Below are positions 8,676 to 17,497 of a stretch of 61,832 nt of DNA, one piece after another. Under the pieces are notes generated by a model. It saw nothing but the letters and a program-made list of their open reading frames with translations. It had not been told where the DNA came from and searched no databases. How positions within the stretch are numbered: the stretch's first letter is position 1; each line of letters begins with the position of its first letter. This DNA is from Candidatus Melainabacteria bacterium. GTDB taxonomy: Bacteria; Cyanobacteriota; Vampirovibrionia; Obscuribacterales; Obscuribacteraceae. Where the stretch lies: positions 1 to 61,832 of the forward strand of contig PLXC01000099.1 of NCBI GenBank assembly GCA_003151275.1, read 5' to 3'. Both the position numbers and the translations under genes were made by a program.

Positions 8676-9500
8676 CTAAGGCGAAGAAGAGTTAGAGGAC
8701 TGAGCGGGCGGAGTGTCAGTTTGACTGGGCGGAGCCGGAGCAGTTTGCTGGGTGGCAGCTTGTCCCTGTTGATTAGCTTGCGCGATTGATTGTGCTTCTG
8801 CGGCTGCCTCTTGCGCCTGAGCCGCGGCTTGAGCACGAGCAGCTTGGATGGCTGCATTGTTTTGGGCCACAGCCTGAGCAGAAACTGGGGCTACCGAAAA
8901 CGAGCCAGTGCCAGTATTCTCGGCTTGCGAGAGGAGCATCGGAGTTTCGTCTTGGAAGCCAGGCAACAAATGACCAGATTGGCCAGAAAAGAATTGCTGG
9001 TACGTTTCGCCAGGAGCCATATAACCCAATACGTTTCCGCGGGCATCCTTAACTACGTTCCAACCGGGTCCAATTTGATAAGGCACTGAAGCAGGTGTGG
9101 ATGCGCCATTTTGCGGATTTCCGTTTTGGTCTTGCGTTGTTCCCAGGCCTCCCAGCCGTGGATTGCCGCCGTTAGCGCCAGATTGACTCCATTCAGCGCC
9201 TAGAAACTCATCTCTGCCCCAAGCGGATGGCATGTAACTTCCATGACCTGTGGTCAAGCCTTTATCTCGTATGTCGTAAATGCCACTATTGATTCGGTTT
9301 TCATACTCGAAATACATAAAAGGTGGCGGACCTTCATGACCTTCATCGCCATAAATATTTTCAGCATTGCCTGCTGCTTGCCGGACGAAACTATCCATTT
9401 GTGTTGGCGGTAGTCCGTTGCGAACTTGTGCCGACGACATCGGTGCGCACATCAAGAAAGAAACTAAGAAAAAGAACGCAGCAGCAAGAATCATTTTCAT
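8676..9500 (-). CDS. Secreted low-complexity protein, Gln/Ala-rich tail
   Basis: 274 aa with a signal peptide (MKMILAAAFFFLVSFLMC..., cleavage after MSSAQ-like segment). The mature protein has an N-terminal segment rich in Gly, Asn and aromatic residues, a middle part with GPGWNVVKDARGNVLGYM, and a C-terminal tail of about 75 residues made almost only of Ala, Gln, Pro and Ser. No domain is recognised. The frame opens with a TTG at 9515; the ATG at 9500, with GGAA about 10 nt upstream, fits the signal peptide better. Probably exported; function unknown. Confidence 0.65.
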   Translation of the reverse strand: MKMILAAAFFFLVSFLMCAPMSSAQVRNGLPPTQMDSFVRQAAGNAENIYGDEGHEGPPPFMYFEYENRINSGIYDIRDKGLTTGHGSYMPSAWGRDEFLGAEWSQSGANGGNPRLGGLGTTQDQNGNPQNGASTPASVPYQIGPGWNVVKDARGNVLGYMAPGETYQQFFSGQSGHLLPGFQDETPMLLSQAENTGTGSFSVAPVSAQAVAQNNAAIQAARAQAAAQAQEAAAEAQSIAQANQQGQAATQQTAPAPPSQTDTPPAQSSNSSSP

Positions 9501-9661
9501 CTTTGTTTGTTCCAAAAGGTTGGTAATACATCACTTTGAGCGAACTGAAATTCGGCAGCTTAGAAGGGCTGCGCGCTATTGTCTGTGTCCAGCCTATAGT
9601 TTTCCGGCGAGACATTGATTTATATGGGCAATATCACACTAAACGAAGTTTGTCGGCCTGT

Positions 9662-9776
9662 ATAGTAGGCAAAATACAAACGCGCATTAATTCGATTCAG
9701 AATCGGATGGTGTCTTGCTCGATTGTATTGCTCGGCTTCAGACCATCGTTTCACCTTTACGTCGCACTCTTGCAGC
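9662..9776 (-). pseudogene. Relic copy of the AHSA1-type gene and its downstream flank
   Basis: The 63 bp at 9662-9724 are identical to 11388-11450, the flank just beyond the stop of the intact AHSA1-type gene. A second block, 9741-9776, matches 11650-11685 inside that gene with about one indel and one mismatch. The two blocks keep the same order and orientation but about 180 bp between them are missing. This is therefore an internally deleted duplicate. The 63-bp block contains CGATTC-A-GAATCG, a small palindrome. Confidence 0.65.
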
Positions 9777-9808
9777 CAGTCCGACTTTCGAGGAGTCGGC
9801 TCTCACCT

Positions 9809-10729
9809 CTAATATTTTTGGGTGTAATTTTGGCTGGGGTCTCCCGAGTACTCAAGTTCTTTCTTCGCCTGTTCAGGCGTCATTGTTTTTTGAAAACGGA
9901 TCCAAGACGCTTCATAAGTTCTGCCATTGAGAACGAGAACTTGAGCCGCCCTTGCACGTGGATCTAACAACTTATACAAATCGAGGATTTTATTTGGCTT
10001 GCTATAGTCAGGTCTGAGAATGATCCGTTCATCTAGCTTGCGCGATGTGAATGGAAGACCATCGGGCCATTTTGGAGCGAGTCTGGTAGCAGTAGCGCTA
10101 TAAACCTTAGGCTTGAGTTCAATTTCTGCGTCCGACGGAACCCACGGCTGCGCACTTTTTTCGCGAAAAGCTACTATAGCCTTGTGCAACGCCAAAACGC
10201 TCTCGGGCAGTTTCTCCGGCGTAGCAGCAGGCGAAGAACCGTCGACTTCTCCGTAGACTTCAAATTCTTTCGGGCGCATAGAAGCGCGGTTTAGCCAGGA
10301 AAAGAATCGCCAGCCAGGTTGGTCGGTAGCATTGCTCAGTCTGTAACTCTTTTTAGGAGTTATATATGCTGTCTTTTGTGTCAAGGCGACAAGAGACTTT
10401 TTTACAGATTCAGATACGTGCATTTTCATGAATCCTGTGGGACTTTGTTCGCTTCGATAAACGGCCCAATTGTCTTCATAGAGAACGAATTGGAGGCCGC
10501 CTTTGTCTACATTCCAACAAGAAACAGTAACCCAGAGCAATGGTCTGGCACCATTTCTGATCCGCGCGTCAGTAATCCTTTCGCTTACTTCCCTTTCTGC
10601 ATCTGCGTTGTATCCTATCTGCTTAATGGCTCTTTCTTGATCTTTCGAATCAAGCGCGTCGACAGGCGGGGAGGAAACCACAAGACATAACACGATTATT
10701 TGGCCGAGGACCATAGCGAATTGGCGCAT
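9809..10729 (-). CDS. Secreted hypothetical protein
   Basis: 306 aa. Signal peptide visible (MRQFAMVLGQIIVLCLVVSS, likely cleavage near VDA-LDS). The mature part has WVTVSCWNVDKGG and FVLYEDNWAVYRSE, a glycine-free helical middle and a charged C-terminus; no known domain recognised. GGAG lies 7 nt before the ATG at 10729. The next gene on the same strand is far away (10987 mosaic lies between), so it is likely monocistronic. Function unknown; export is the only inference. Confidence 0.65.
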   Translation of the reverse strand: MRQFAMVLGQIIVLCLVVSSPPVDALDSKDQERAIKQIGYNADAEREVSERITDARIRNGARPLLWVTVSCWNVDKGGLQFVLYEDNWAVYRSEQSPTGFMKMHVSESVKKSLVALTQKTAYITPKKSYRLSNATDQPGWRFFSWLNRASMRPKEFEVYGEVDGSSPAATPEKLPESVLALHKAIVAFREKSAQPWVPSDAEIELKPKVYSATATRLAPKWPDGLPFTSRKLDERIILRPDYSKPNKILDLYKLLDPRARAAQVLVLNGRTYEASWIRFQKTMTPEQAKKELEYSGDPSQNYTQKY

Positions 10730-10986
10730 TTATTAGCTCCATGTTGCACTGCACTATCGTCAGCTTAGGCAGATAATCGACGAAAATCAACTCCCCCTCA
10801 TGATGGATGATTGCGCAACAAAAAAGCGGAGCCTCACTTTGCAGTTGTTGCTACGGTGAATTCACAGAACGAATCGCTGATTATTTTGACGAATTCTTAA
10901 TACTGCTGCAATCAGCACCTCAAGCGAGACAGCGCGGATCAATTACAATTCTGGAGTTTGTGCGCTCAACTAGATCGCCCAGATTT
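10730..10986. other. Intergenic region, possible debris
   Basis: No intact gene recognised. The plus-strand frame from 10807 has a plausible-looking segment (ERIADYFDEFLILLQSAPQARQ) but runs into the mosaic at 10987, so if it was ever coding it is now truncated. Confidence 0.3.
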
Positions 10987-11450
10987 TCCGCACCATCCGC
11001 AGCAAAATAGACTGCATCAAGGTGAGCAGCTCAGTACTGACGCTGCCGACAAAATATCTCCTCTTCCAAATTTTTACTTACGCCGATCAGAATTTCGCGT
11101 CACAGGATGAAACAGTCGTTCGAATGATCCAGATCGCTATCTCATCTTTAAATCGAAACCGAATGAACGATGAGTTGAGCAGTTCGCTACCTTCATAGCT
11201 AACGTGGTCGTGAACAAAATGATAGAAAACTCTAGGTGAATATATCTAGTGGAGCTTCGACTTCGTGACTGTGACTCTATCTTGACCTCACTTATCGAAC
11301 CCGTATGCGCCGGCCATTTTAAGCTGCCGTAAGAAATATACCACTGATAACCGAACCAGAAAAAACAGCCTAATACCATGACCAGAAATAGTAGGCAAAA
11401 TACAAACGCGCATTAATTCGATTCAGAATCGGATGGTGTCTTGCTCGATT
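10987..11450. pseudogene. Mosaic of shuffled local fragments (incl. DUF3592 remnant)
   Basis: Four joined blocks come from elsewhere in the window. 10987-11043 is the exact reverse complement of 15963-16019. 11044-11108 matches 14474-14538 (three mismatches). 11108-11168 matches 15858-15918 (two mismatches). 11169-11384 matches 16092-16308 with one deleted base. 11388-11450 equals 9662-9724. The third and fourth blocks form a DUF3592 gene copy on the minus strand that lacks 173 internal bp and carries a frameshift; the inverted first block comes from exactly that missing part. It cannot encode a working protein. Confidence 0.8.
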
Positions 11451-11484
11451 TCGAATTGATAGTTTGATTGAAGATCTGTCCGGA

Positions 11485-11931
11485 TTAATTACTTGAAGCG
11501 ACATTGATAGATCGCTCGATTTCGGCATTAAAGTCATTAACAGACGAAGTCCATCCAGCAAGATGGTCTTCATAGCAAAAGCCGGCGTCAAGCCCTTCGT
11601 GGATGAGCAGCATTTCGCTAGTCTTCCCACAATCCTTCAGCCTTATCGTGACCATCGTTTCACCTTTTGTCGCACTCTTGCAGCCCGTGCTGCTCCAAGT
11701 AAACTTCACTTGCTCATTCGGAGTAATGTGCAGATATCGACCAGTGCAAGCGCCAGCAGTCTTCGATGTCCATTCCAGGGAGAATTCACCACCCACGCGA
11801 AAATCATGCTTGAACGTTTCGGGTGTAACCCCGGTTGATTTTAAAAGTTGCCCGTCTTTAATTGCATCGAAAAGCACCGCCACAGGTGCATCAAATTTTT
11901 TGGTCAGTTCTATCGTCTTCTTATCCGTCAT
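11485..11931 (-). CDS. SRPBCC/AHSA1-domain protein
   Basis: 148 aa START-like (SRPBCC) protein of the activator-of-Hsp90-ATPase-homologue type. Typical features: N-terminal FDAPVAVLFDAIKDG, a central GGEFSLEW turn, and a C-terminal helix ending GWTSSVNDFNAEI. These proteins bind a hydrophobic ligand in a deep cavity. The gene overlaps the end of the ArsR gene (ATGA), the usual ArsR-AHSA1 two-gene operon, so its ligand may be what the regulator responds to (inference). An internally deleted duplicate lies at 9662-9776. Confidence 0.85.
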   Translation of the reverse strand: MTDKKTIELTKKFDAPVAVLFDAIKDGQLLKSTGVTPETFKHDFRVGGEFSLEWTSKTAGACTGRYLHITPNEQVKFTWSSTGCKSATKGETMVTIRLKDCGKTSEMLLIHEGLDAGFCYEDHLAGWTSSVNDFNAEIERSINVASSN

Positions 11932-12293
11932 TCTTTCTTCCTCTTTAATTTTGACTTCTTACCTACCATGACACCTTGAACATACTGACCAAGTCCTTCC
12001 ATTTGCTGGCTCCAGAACTGCATATAAAAGGATATTTCGTCCGAGGCCGCCACTAAAGGTTCAAAGCGCATCTCACAGCGGTGCACACGTCCTTCTTTGG
12101 TGGCAGCCACCAGCCCGGCCTTCTCGAGCACCTTAATGTGTTTCGAGACGGCTACGAGGCTCATATCGTATGCCTCCGCCAACCGACTGATAGTCAACTC
12201 ACCTTTGGCAAGCCGTTTCAGGATATCTCTTCGAGTTCTGTCCGCCAGCGCATGGAATGCAAGATCCAGCACCTCTTCGCGATTGTTAACCAT
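11928..12293 (-). CDS. ArsR-family transcriptional regulator
   Basis: 121 aa winged-helix protein. FHALADRTRRDILKRLAKGE and LAEAYDMSLVAVSKHIKVLEKAGLV are the typical dimerisation and helix-turn-helix segments of the ArsR group that partners AHSA1 proteins; no metal-binding cysteines are seen. The frame opens at a TTG (12329), but that TTG belongs to the -35 box TTGACT, so I start at the ATG 12293. The AHSA1 gene follows with a 4-bp overlap. Probably represses its own operon through the palindromes at 12288 and 12328. Confidence 0.88.
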   Translation of the reverse strand: MVNNREEVLDLAFHALADRTRRDILKRLAKGELTISRLAEAYDMSLVAVSKHIKVLEKAGLVAATKEGRVHRCEMRFEPLVAASDEISFYMQFWSQQMEGLGQYVQGVMVGKKSKLKRKKE

Positions 12294-12339
12294 GTGGTTT
12301 ATTATTACCGAACATCTAATATTAGTCAACCAGGTGGTT
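12288..12339 (-). promoter_or_regulatory. ArsR operon promoter bracketed by twin palindromes
   Basis: On the minus strand TTGACT (12329-12324) is followed after 17 bp by AATAAT (12306-12301). The expected start of transcription falls at about 12294, next to the ATG at 12293, so the mRNA is leaderless or nearly so. The 12-mer AACCANNTGGTT occurs twice, at 12288-12299 (over the start) and 12328-12339 (over the edge of -35), 40 bp apart centre to centre, close to four helical turns. Good candidate ArsR operators. Confidence 0.75.
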
Positions 12340-12639
12340 TACTAATTTCAACTAATCATGGCGAGATCTACTTAAGGCGCTTACGGAAGCAACGTCGTAC
12401 CTCCAGGCAACTCGTCGCGGAGATCAGCACCACCTGCGATATCAATGTTGATAGCCTGGGTTGAAATTCTTATTATGCACTGCCTTAAGCGCGACAACAG
12501 TCTTTAATGAAACCAGGTATCCAATCGGTTTCTGTCATGCAAAGAGCAAGACTTAAGCTCAACATCTCATCAACAAATTAATTCCCGACGCCGCAAATTC
12601 GACTAGCAAATTTTTTTTTCAACTCAGCATGTAAAGTCG

Positions 12640-14286
12640 CATGGATTGGGCCTCGAGAAGTCCACAGCCAACTTCAAATACGACAGCACTCAGGGAATTT
12701 TCGGCGTTCAGCAGAAGCTGGCTAAAGTTTTTAACATTCCAGCGTCGAATATTCACGTCATAACAAAATTTGTTGGTGGCGCATTTGGTTGCAAAGGCAC
12801 CACATGGTCGCACGTTCCGATAGCCGCTCTGGCTGCCAGAGAGGTAAATCGCCCTGTGCGTTTGGTGCTAAATCGCGATCAAATGTACGGCTCTGTTGGC
12901 TGGCGACCAGCCACGAAACAACACTTCAAAATAGGTGCTGATTCGAGTGGCAAGCTATTGGCTCTAAAATTAGATGGTGTGATTGAGACCTGTCAATACG
13001 ATCAATTTGTCGAGTACGTCGGCGCCCCAGCTCGGTTTTTGTATTCGTGTCCGAACGTGGAAGTGACTCATCGTCTGGTGCGACAAGACATAGGTAAACC
13101 GACATTTATGCGGGCTCCTGGTGAGGTTACGGGCACGTACTCATTAGGCTGCGTTATGGATGAACTGGCTTACGCAGCCAACGTTGATCCGCTGCAATTG
13201 AGACTGACAAACTATTCTGAAAAGGATGAAGATCGAGATCTCCCTTATTCCAGCAAACATTTGAAAGAATGTTATGAACGTGGCGCAGAATTGTTTGGCT
13301 GGTCGAAGCGAAATCCGAAGCCAAAATCAATGATCTCCGGTAACTCGCTAATTGGCATGGGATTCGCAACGGCAACATACCCTGCGCATCAATTTCCAGG
13401 CTCAGCGAAAGTGACCCTAAAAAACGACGGCACTTGCATCGTCGAATCAGGCTCGCAAGATATCGGCACGGGCACTTATACAATCATGACGCAGATTGCA
13501 GCGGATGCGCTATCCATGCCAATCGACAAGGTCACATTTAGACTTGGCGACACTGACTATCCATTCGCCTCCGTTTCCGGTGGTTCGACTACGGCAGTAA
13601 GTGTGGGTAATGCCATTTAAATTGCAGCGAAAGCCGTGATCGATCAATTGATTACCCTGGCAATTGCCGATCCCGAATCTAGTCTCAAAAATTTGCTTAA
13701 AGAAAAGATTGCCTTCGCAGATGGGAAATTATTCGACATCGACGACGAAAGCAAATCTGACTCATTTGCGAATGTGCTAAAAAGAGCCAAGATGCCAGAG
13801 TTGAAAGGCGATGGAAAGAATAATCCTCAACACAATACGGATAAGTTTTCTCTGCATTCATTCGGCGCACAATTTGCCGAAGTGAAAGTAGATGCCGATT
13901 TGAAAACTATCCGAGTTACCAGATATGTGGGCGTCTTTGATGGCGGCAAAATCCTTAACGCAAAGACTGCGAGAAGTCAGTTTCTTGGTGGCATCGTGAT
14001 GGGCATAGGCATGGCGTTGCAGGAACATACCATTCTCGATGAACGAACCGGGCGCACAATCAACGCAGACTTAGCTGAGTACCACATTCCTGTGCATGCA
14101 GACATGCCTGATATCAAAGTGGAATGGCTCGATCATCCTGATACCAATTTCACGCCGCTAGGAGCAAGAGGAATTGGCGAAATCGGAATAACCGGGGTTG
14201 CCGCGGCCATCGCCAACGCTGTGTTCCACGCAACTGGAGTGCGAGTACGAGACCTTCCGATCACGATGGATAAATTGTTGGTTTAG
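12640..14286 (+). pseudogene. Molybdopterin-binding aldehyde oxidase/xanthine dehydrogenase large subunit, broken
   Basis: Remnant of a molybdenum hydroxylase catalytic subunit (PaoC/XdhA type). Present are YDSTQGIFGVQQKLA, the Moco-binding KFVGGAFGCKG, MRAPGE and, near the end, GARGIGEIG with its glutamate. Two defects: the first 200-250 residues expected for the family are missing, the sequence starting abruptly near 12646, and an in-frame TAA at 13618-13620 interrupts VSVGNAI/IAAKAV although the frame continues unchanged to 14286. The small FeS and FAD subunit genes are absent. A single base change would restore the stop, but the missing N-terminus makes it a dead gene. Confidence 0.85.
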
Positions 14287-14373
14287 AACATTGTTCGTGA
14301 CCGCAAGCATGCAAGAATACCGAAGGCGATTCACGGTCAAACACACCAAAACCAAAACAGGTCGTAGACTGGC

Positions 14374-15816
14374 ATGACCTTGCATCAACAAAGTATTCTG
14401 GCAGCATTACTTGGGATCATGCTGCTTGCACGGACAGTTCTTGCCTCTGCCGAAAGGACTGTTAAAAGCTTGATGCCGACAAAATATCTCCTCTTCCAAA
14501 TTTTTACTTATGCCGATCAGAATTTCCCGCCACAGGATCAAACAAACGCGACGGTTAACGACATCGTCAAGCGCATCGGTATCAAGGGAGACAAGAGCAA
14601 CAAACTCGGCTTCGCCGTAGGTCCCTTGACCTTGAGCCACAGCGATGCGCAGATTCATCAACTTATCGCAGACTCGTTTCGACTCGCTAAAGAACAAAAC
14701 GTGGCCGTAGCGTTTCACATCGACGACAACATGTTCGTTGAAAAACGCAGGGATTTGCTGGACGACAAAAGCAATATAGAATGGCTGGACTTTAAAGGCA
14801 CGCTATGCACAGGAAGACGCCTGGACTGGGGACCTCAGCCAACGAAGATATCTCCGCAAATTTGTTTCAATAGTGCCGCAGTCAAAGATGCCGTTAGAAA
14901 GCGTGCGCATTTTATCGGCTCCGAAATTAAGACCGAGCTCGATAAGTTGAGAGTGAATGGCAAAGATGACTTGTTCGCAGGCGTAATCTCGGGATGGGAG
15001 ACCCAAATCGGCCGCGACTTCGTTACTAACCGCTGCAATGGATACCACGCTTTGCACAATGCGGGTCTCGACGCTGAGAATACGCCCTCTCAATGTGAGG
15101 CTGCGCTGGTGAAGATCGTGAAAGAGTTCATGGAGCTGTCGGCCAAAGAGCTCTGCTTGACTGGAATACCCAAGGACAAGATTTATTCTCACATCGCATT
15201 TACATCACAGGGATTTGGCGGTGGCGGGGAGGGATTCTCTTATCTACAACTGGTTGGTTACGCACCGCCCGAGGTGGCTTTCAGTAAGTACTATCTTCCA
15301 GGCTTCAGCACGTATCCGTCTGAGAACGCAGTGGATCAGATTCGTCATGAGGTGACTAAACGAGACCGCCAGGCATGGGCGTCTTGTGAAGGTACCAACG
15401 TCGTTCCAAACGGTGTGCCAGGCGAAGCAGGTATGGAGACTTACTTAGGCAAAATGTATAACCACGGCGCTGTGATGGTGAACATCTACTCTTGGGGAAT
15501 TGGTGGCGACGCGAATAAGAAGAACTTATTCCGGCTGGCGACAGAAAGCTCCGAAGCTCTTTCGGCATATCAGAAGTTTTTGACGGGGAAAGTTCTTCAC
15601 GAATCGGAACGAAGTGGATCTCAGTTTTCGGTAATAAGATTTCAAGAAAAGATCCATACCATTCAAAAGGATTTACCGTCATGGGTGGGGAAAACTGGGC
15701 GCCCTGAGACAATTCAGCCGCTCATGCAGCAGCTGGATGGCTTGATCAAAGGACAAAAGTTCGTTGAAGCCGACAAGTTGGCGGACAAAATCTTGAAACT
15801 AATTTCCAGCAAGTAA
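14374..15816 (+). CDS. Secreted TIM-barrel glycoside-hydrolase-like protein
   Basis: 480 aa. Signal peptide MTLHQQSILAALLGIMLLARTVLASA. The mature part resembles a sugar-hydrolase-like alpha/beta barrel: VAVAFHIDDNMFVEKR, a strand with GVISGWETQIGRDF, and AWASCEGTNVVPNG late in the domain, followed by a helical C-terminal tail with two half-repeats (PLMQQLDGLIKGQKFVEADKL). I cannot name a GH family; acidic residues (DD, WE, CE) at strand ends are the basis for the guess. A 65-bp piece of its 5' region (14474-14538) is duplicated in the mosaic at 11044. Confidence 0.55.
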   Translation: MTLHQQSILAALLGIMLLARTVLASAERTVKSLMPTKYLLFQIFTYADQNFPPQDQTNATVNDIVKRIGIKGDKSNKLGFAVGPLTLSHSDAQIHQLIADSFRLAKEQNVAVAFHIDDNMFVEKRRDLLDDKSNIEWLDFKGTLCTGRRLDWGPQPTKISPQICFNSAAVKDAVRKRAHFIGSEIKTELDKLRVNGKDDLFAGVISGWETQIGRDFVTNRCNGYHALHNAGLDAENTPSQCEAALVKIVKEFMELSAKELCLTGIPKDKIYSHIAFTSQGFGGGGEGFSYLQLVGYAPPEVAFSKYYLPGFSTYPSENAVDQIRHEVTKRDRQAWASCEGTNVVPNGVPGEAGMETYLGKMYNHGAVMVNIYSWGIGGDANKKNLFRLATESSEALSAYQKFLTGKVLHESERSGSQFSVIRFQEKIHTIQKDLPSWVGKTGRPETIQPLMQQLDGLIKGQKFVEADKLADKILKLISSK

Positions 15817-15886
15817 CTCTTCTGCGTCTGATCGAATTGGGGCTGTCAAATAGTACCTGAAACAGTCGTTCGAATCATCTAGATCG

Positions 15887-16348
15887 CTATCTCATCTTTA
15901 AATCGAAACCGAATGAACATATGATGCAGAAGCTTACAAAGAATGCTATTCCTGCGAAGAGTGCGTCAGTACTGAGCTGCTCACCTTGATGCAGTCTATT
16001 TTGCTGCGGATGGTGCGGATCGTAATAGACCTGAAGCCTTTGATTATGTTGCCACATTGCGGCTGATTGTTGTGCAGCCTGCAAGGATGTTGATGAGTTG
16101 AGCAGTTCGCTACCTTCATAGCTAACGTGGTCGTGAACAAAATGATAAAAAACTCTAGGTGAATATATTCTAGTGGAGCTTCGACTTCGTGACTGTGACT
16201 CTATCTTGACCTCACTTATCGAACCCGTATGCGCCGGCCATTTTAAGCTGCCGTAAGAAATATACCACTGGTAACCGAACCAGAAAAAACAGCCTAATGC
16301 CATGACCAAAATTGGTATGCGACCTAAACTTGGCTGCCTGCTATACAT
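15887..16348 (-). CDS. DUF3592 membrane protein
   Basis: 153 aa small membrane protein. First membrane segment IPILVMALGCFFWFGYQWY, then a beta-rich loop with HTGSISEVKIESQ, the typical YSPRVFYHFVHDHVSYEG and QVYYDPHHPQQNRL, then a second membrane segment FAGIAFFVSFCIICSFG. This order (TM, exposed beta domain with YxP...V.Y.Y, YDP.nP...L, TM) is the DUF3592 pattern; function unknown. Its ATG overlaps the end of the upstream ABM gene by 8 bp, so the two are coupled. A decayed copy with a frameshift lies at 11108-11384. Confidence 0.8.
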   Translation of the reverse strand: MYSRQPSLGRIPILVMALGCFFWFGYQWYISYGSLKWPAHTGSISEVKIESQSRSRSSTRIYSPRVFYHFVHDHVSYEGSELLNSSTSLQAAQQSAAMWQHNQRLQVYYDPHHPQQNRLHQGEQLSTDALFAGIAFFVSFCIICSFGFDLKMR

Positions 16349-16643
16349 GTTTAAGTAAATCGTCCGTTACTGTCAGTTTATGCAAGACGAGTGGTTCTTC
16401 GGATAGGCACTCGGACTGCCTGCTTCGCGCCAAATCAATTCCTAAAGTCTGGCTATGATTCTGCCAGCATTCACGGTCCGGCCATTGAGCATATGCAATC
16501 CATGTTCCGTCATCACTTCTGTGCAGTCTGGAGCCAAGCGAATCGTGTTGGCGAAAAATCGCTTCGGTAATACTGCGCCATGTGTCCTGGAAGTCTTTCT
16601 CCTTACCGATTTTGACTTTCCATTGATAGATTACGCAAAACAT
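16341..16643 (-). CDS. Antibiotic-biosynthesis-monooxygenase (ABM) domain protein
   Basis: 100 aa ferredoxin-like alpha/beta protein: MFCVIYQWKVKIGKEKDFQDTW, SLGSRLHRSDDGTWIAYAQWPDRECW. This is the dimeric ABM/YgiN-type fold used for heme degradation, quinol oxidation or simply as small oxygenases; the protein alone does not show which. The frame extends to 16838 but the extension lies over the upstream gene; ATG 16643 begins directly at the first beta strand. Overlaps the start of the DUF3592 gene. Confidence 0.75.
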   Translation of the reverse strand: MFCVIYQWKVKIGKEKDFQDTWRSITEAIFRQHDSLGSRLHRSDDGTWIAYAQWPDRECWQNHSQTLGIDLARSRQSECLSEEPLVLHKLTVTDDLLKHV

Positions 16644-16726
16644 GTTGTATCCCAAGTTGGTGATGTCTGTCACCAACGATACAGAATCGACACGAAAATG
16701 ATACAGAGTCGATGCGAAAATGCGCC

Positions 16727-17062
16727 TTAATCTTCTTGCGTTTCCGGCTTCAATTCTGCCTTCAAGGCAGCCAATCGATATTGACTCATATCGGCAAGGC
16801 TCCTGACTCGTTTTGAGACTTCTTCCTCTGTCGAGCATATTCGGAATTCAGTCGTTTCAGGAGCTTTTTCAGTCACGGCGGCTAGGGCGTGCTTTTCCTT
16901 AAGATAATCTGGCGTCTCTAGAGCTTTTAATCTGGAGTGGGTCATTTTTGTATTGTCCACCCTCGCGCCCAATGGAACGGATTTTGACTTAAAGGAACCG
17001 AGCAAAACCCTGAACATAGCGGTGATCTCGTCACTCAAACTTCTGCGCATCTTATACCCCAT
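16727..17062 (-). CDS. Hypothetical charged small protein
   Basis: 111 aa, no recognised family, no signal peptide or membrane segment. The C-terminal half is helical and charged (STEEEVSKRVRSLADMSQYRLAALKAELKPET). ATG at 17050 (GGGG about 8 nt upstream) is an alternative start four codons later. Upstream of and co-oriented with the ABM gene (84 bp gap). It may be a real gene because of its sensible composition, but evidence is weak. Confidence 0.4.
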   Translation of the reverse strand: MGYKMRRSLSDEITAMFRVLLGSFKSKSVPLGARVDNTKMTHSRLKALETPDYLKEKHALAAVTEKAPETTEFRICSTEEEVSKRVRSLADMSQYRLAALKAELKPETQED

Positions 17063-17105
17063 TTACTAGCTAACGCCAAGTTGCTCCTACTAACATCGCT
17101 CATTA

Positions 17106-17482
17106 ATGCAAACTACGCAAGTGCCTACCAACTTTAAATCACCAGTTCCACAAGCAAAGCACCTCCAGGGAAGAATCAGCCATTCAAGTTATCTCCAATT
17201 TCTTGCCACCAAATACGGTGAATCGACTGACGTCAGGAAAACCTCGATGCGGCGCTAGCAGCTACTGCGTTTTTTGAGGGACGTCAACTAAATCGGCCCG
17301 ACAATGAACAACTCCAAGATTTGCAACGCCTCAAGTTGGGGCTTGTCATATTGTTGACTTCAGTCATCATTTTGCCGATACTCTACAATCCGGGGCTCAT
17401 ATTTGAAGCGGATTGGTCTGTTCCGGATGCACTCGAATATGGTCAGCGCAACATGACTTTGAATTGGCAGACTTTAGGGTGA
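17106..17482 (+). pseudogene. Frameshifted small membrane protein
   Basis: ATG 17106 opens a frame that stops at TAG 17256-17258. A second frame, open from 17234 to TGA 17480-17482, has no usable start codon. Joining them at the AAAA run at 17238-17241 with one extra A gives one continuous protein of about 125 aa: a hydrophilic N-terminus (HSSYLQFLATKYGEST, DVRKNLDAALAATAFFEG), one membrane segment (LGLVILLTSVIILPILY) and a C-terminus with DWSVPDALEYGQRN. Its stop is 15 bp before the peroxidase gene. Decayed gene or sequencing error; family unknown. Confidence 0.6.
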
Positions 17483-17497
17483 TGCAAAGGAGCATGA

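Noticed and set aside
9536..9661. Possible acyltransferase-3 start (SLEGLRAIV)
   Set aside because: A single short look-alike with no following membrane helices; too weak to call.
9810..9850. Further AHSA1 relic sequence beyond 9776
   Set aside because: Only a GGGTGTAA 8-mer is shared, which can be chance; the neighbouring gene's end lies here.
12294..12329. TTG start of the ArsR gene at 12329
   Set aside because: The TTG is the first half of a good -35 box (TTGACT) with a matching -10 box.
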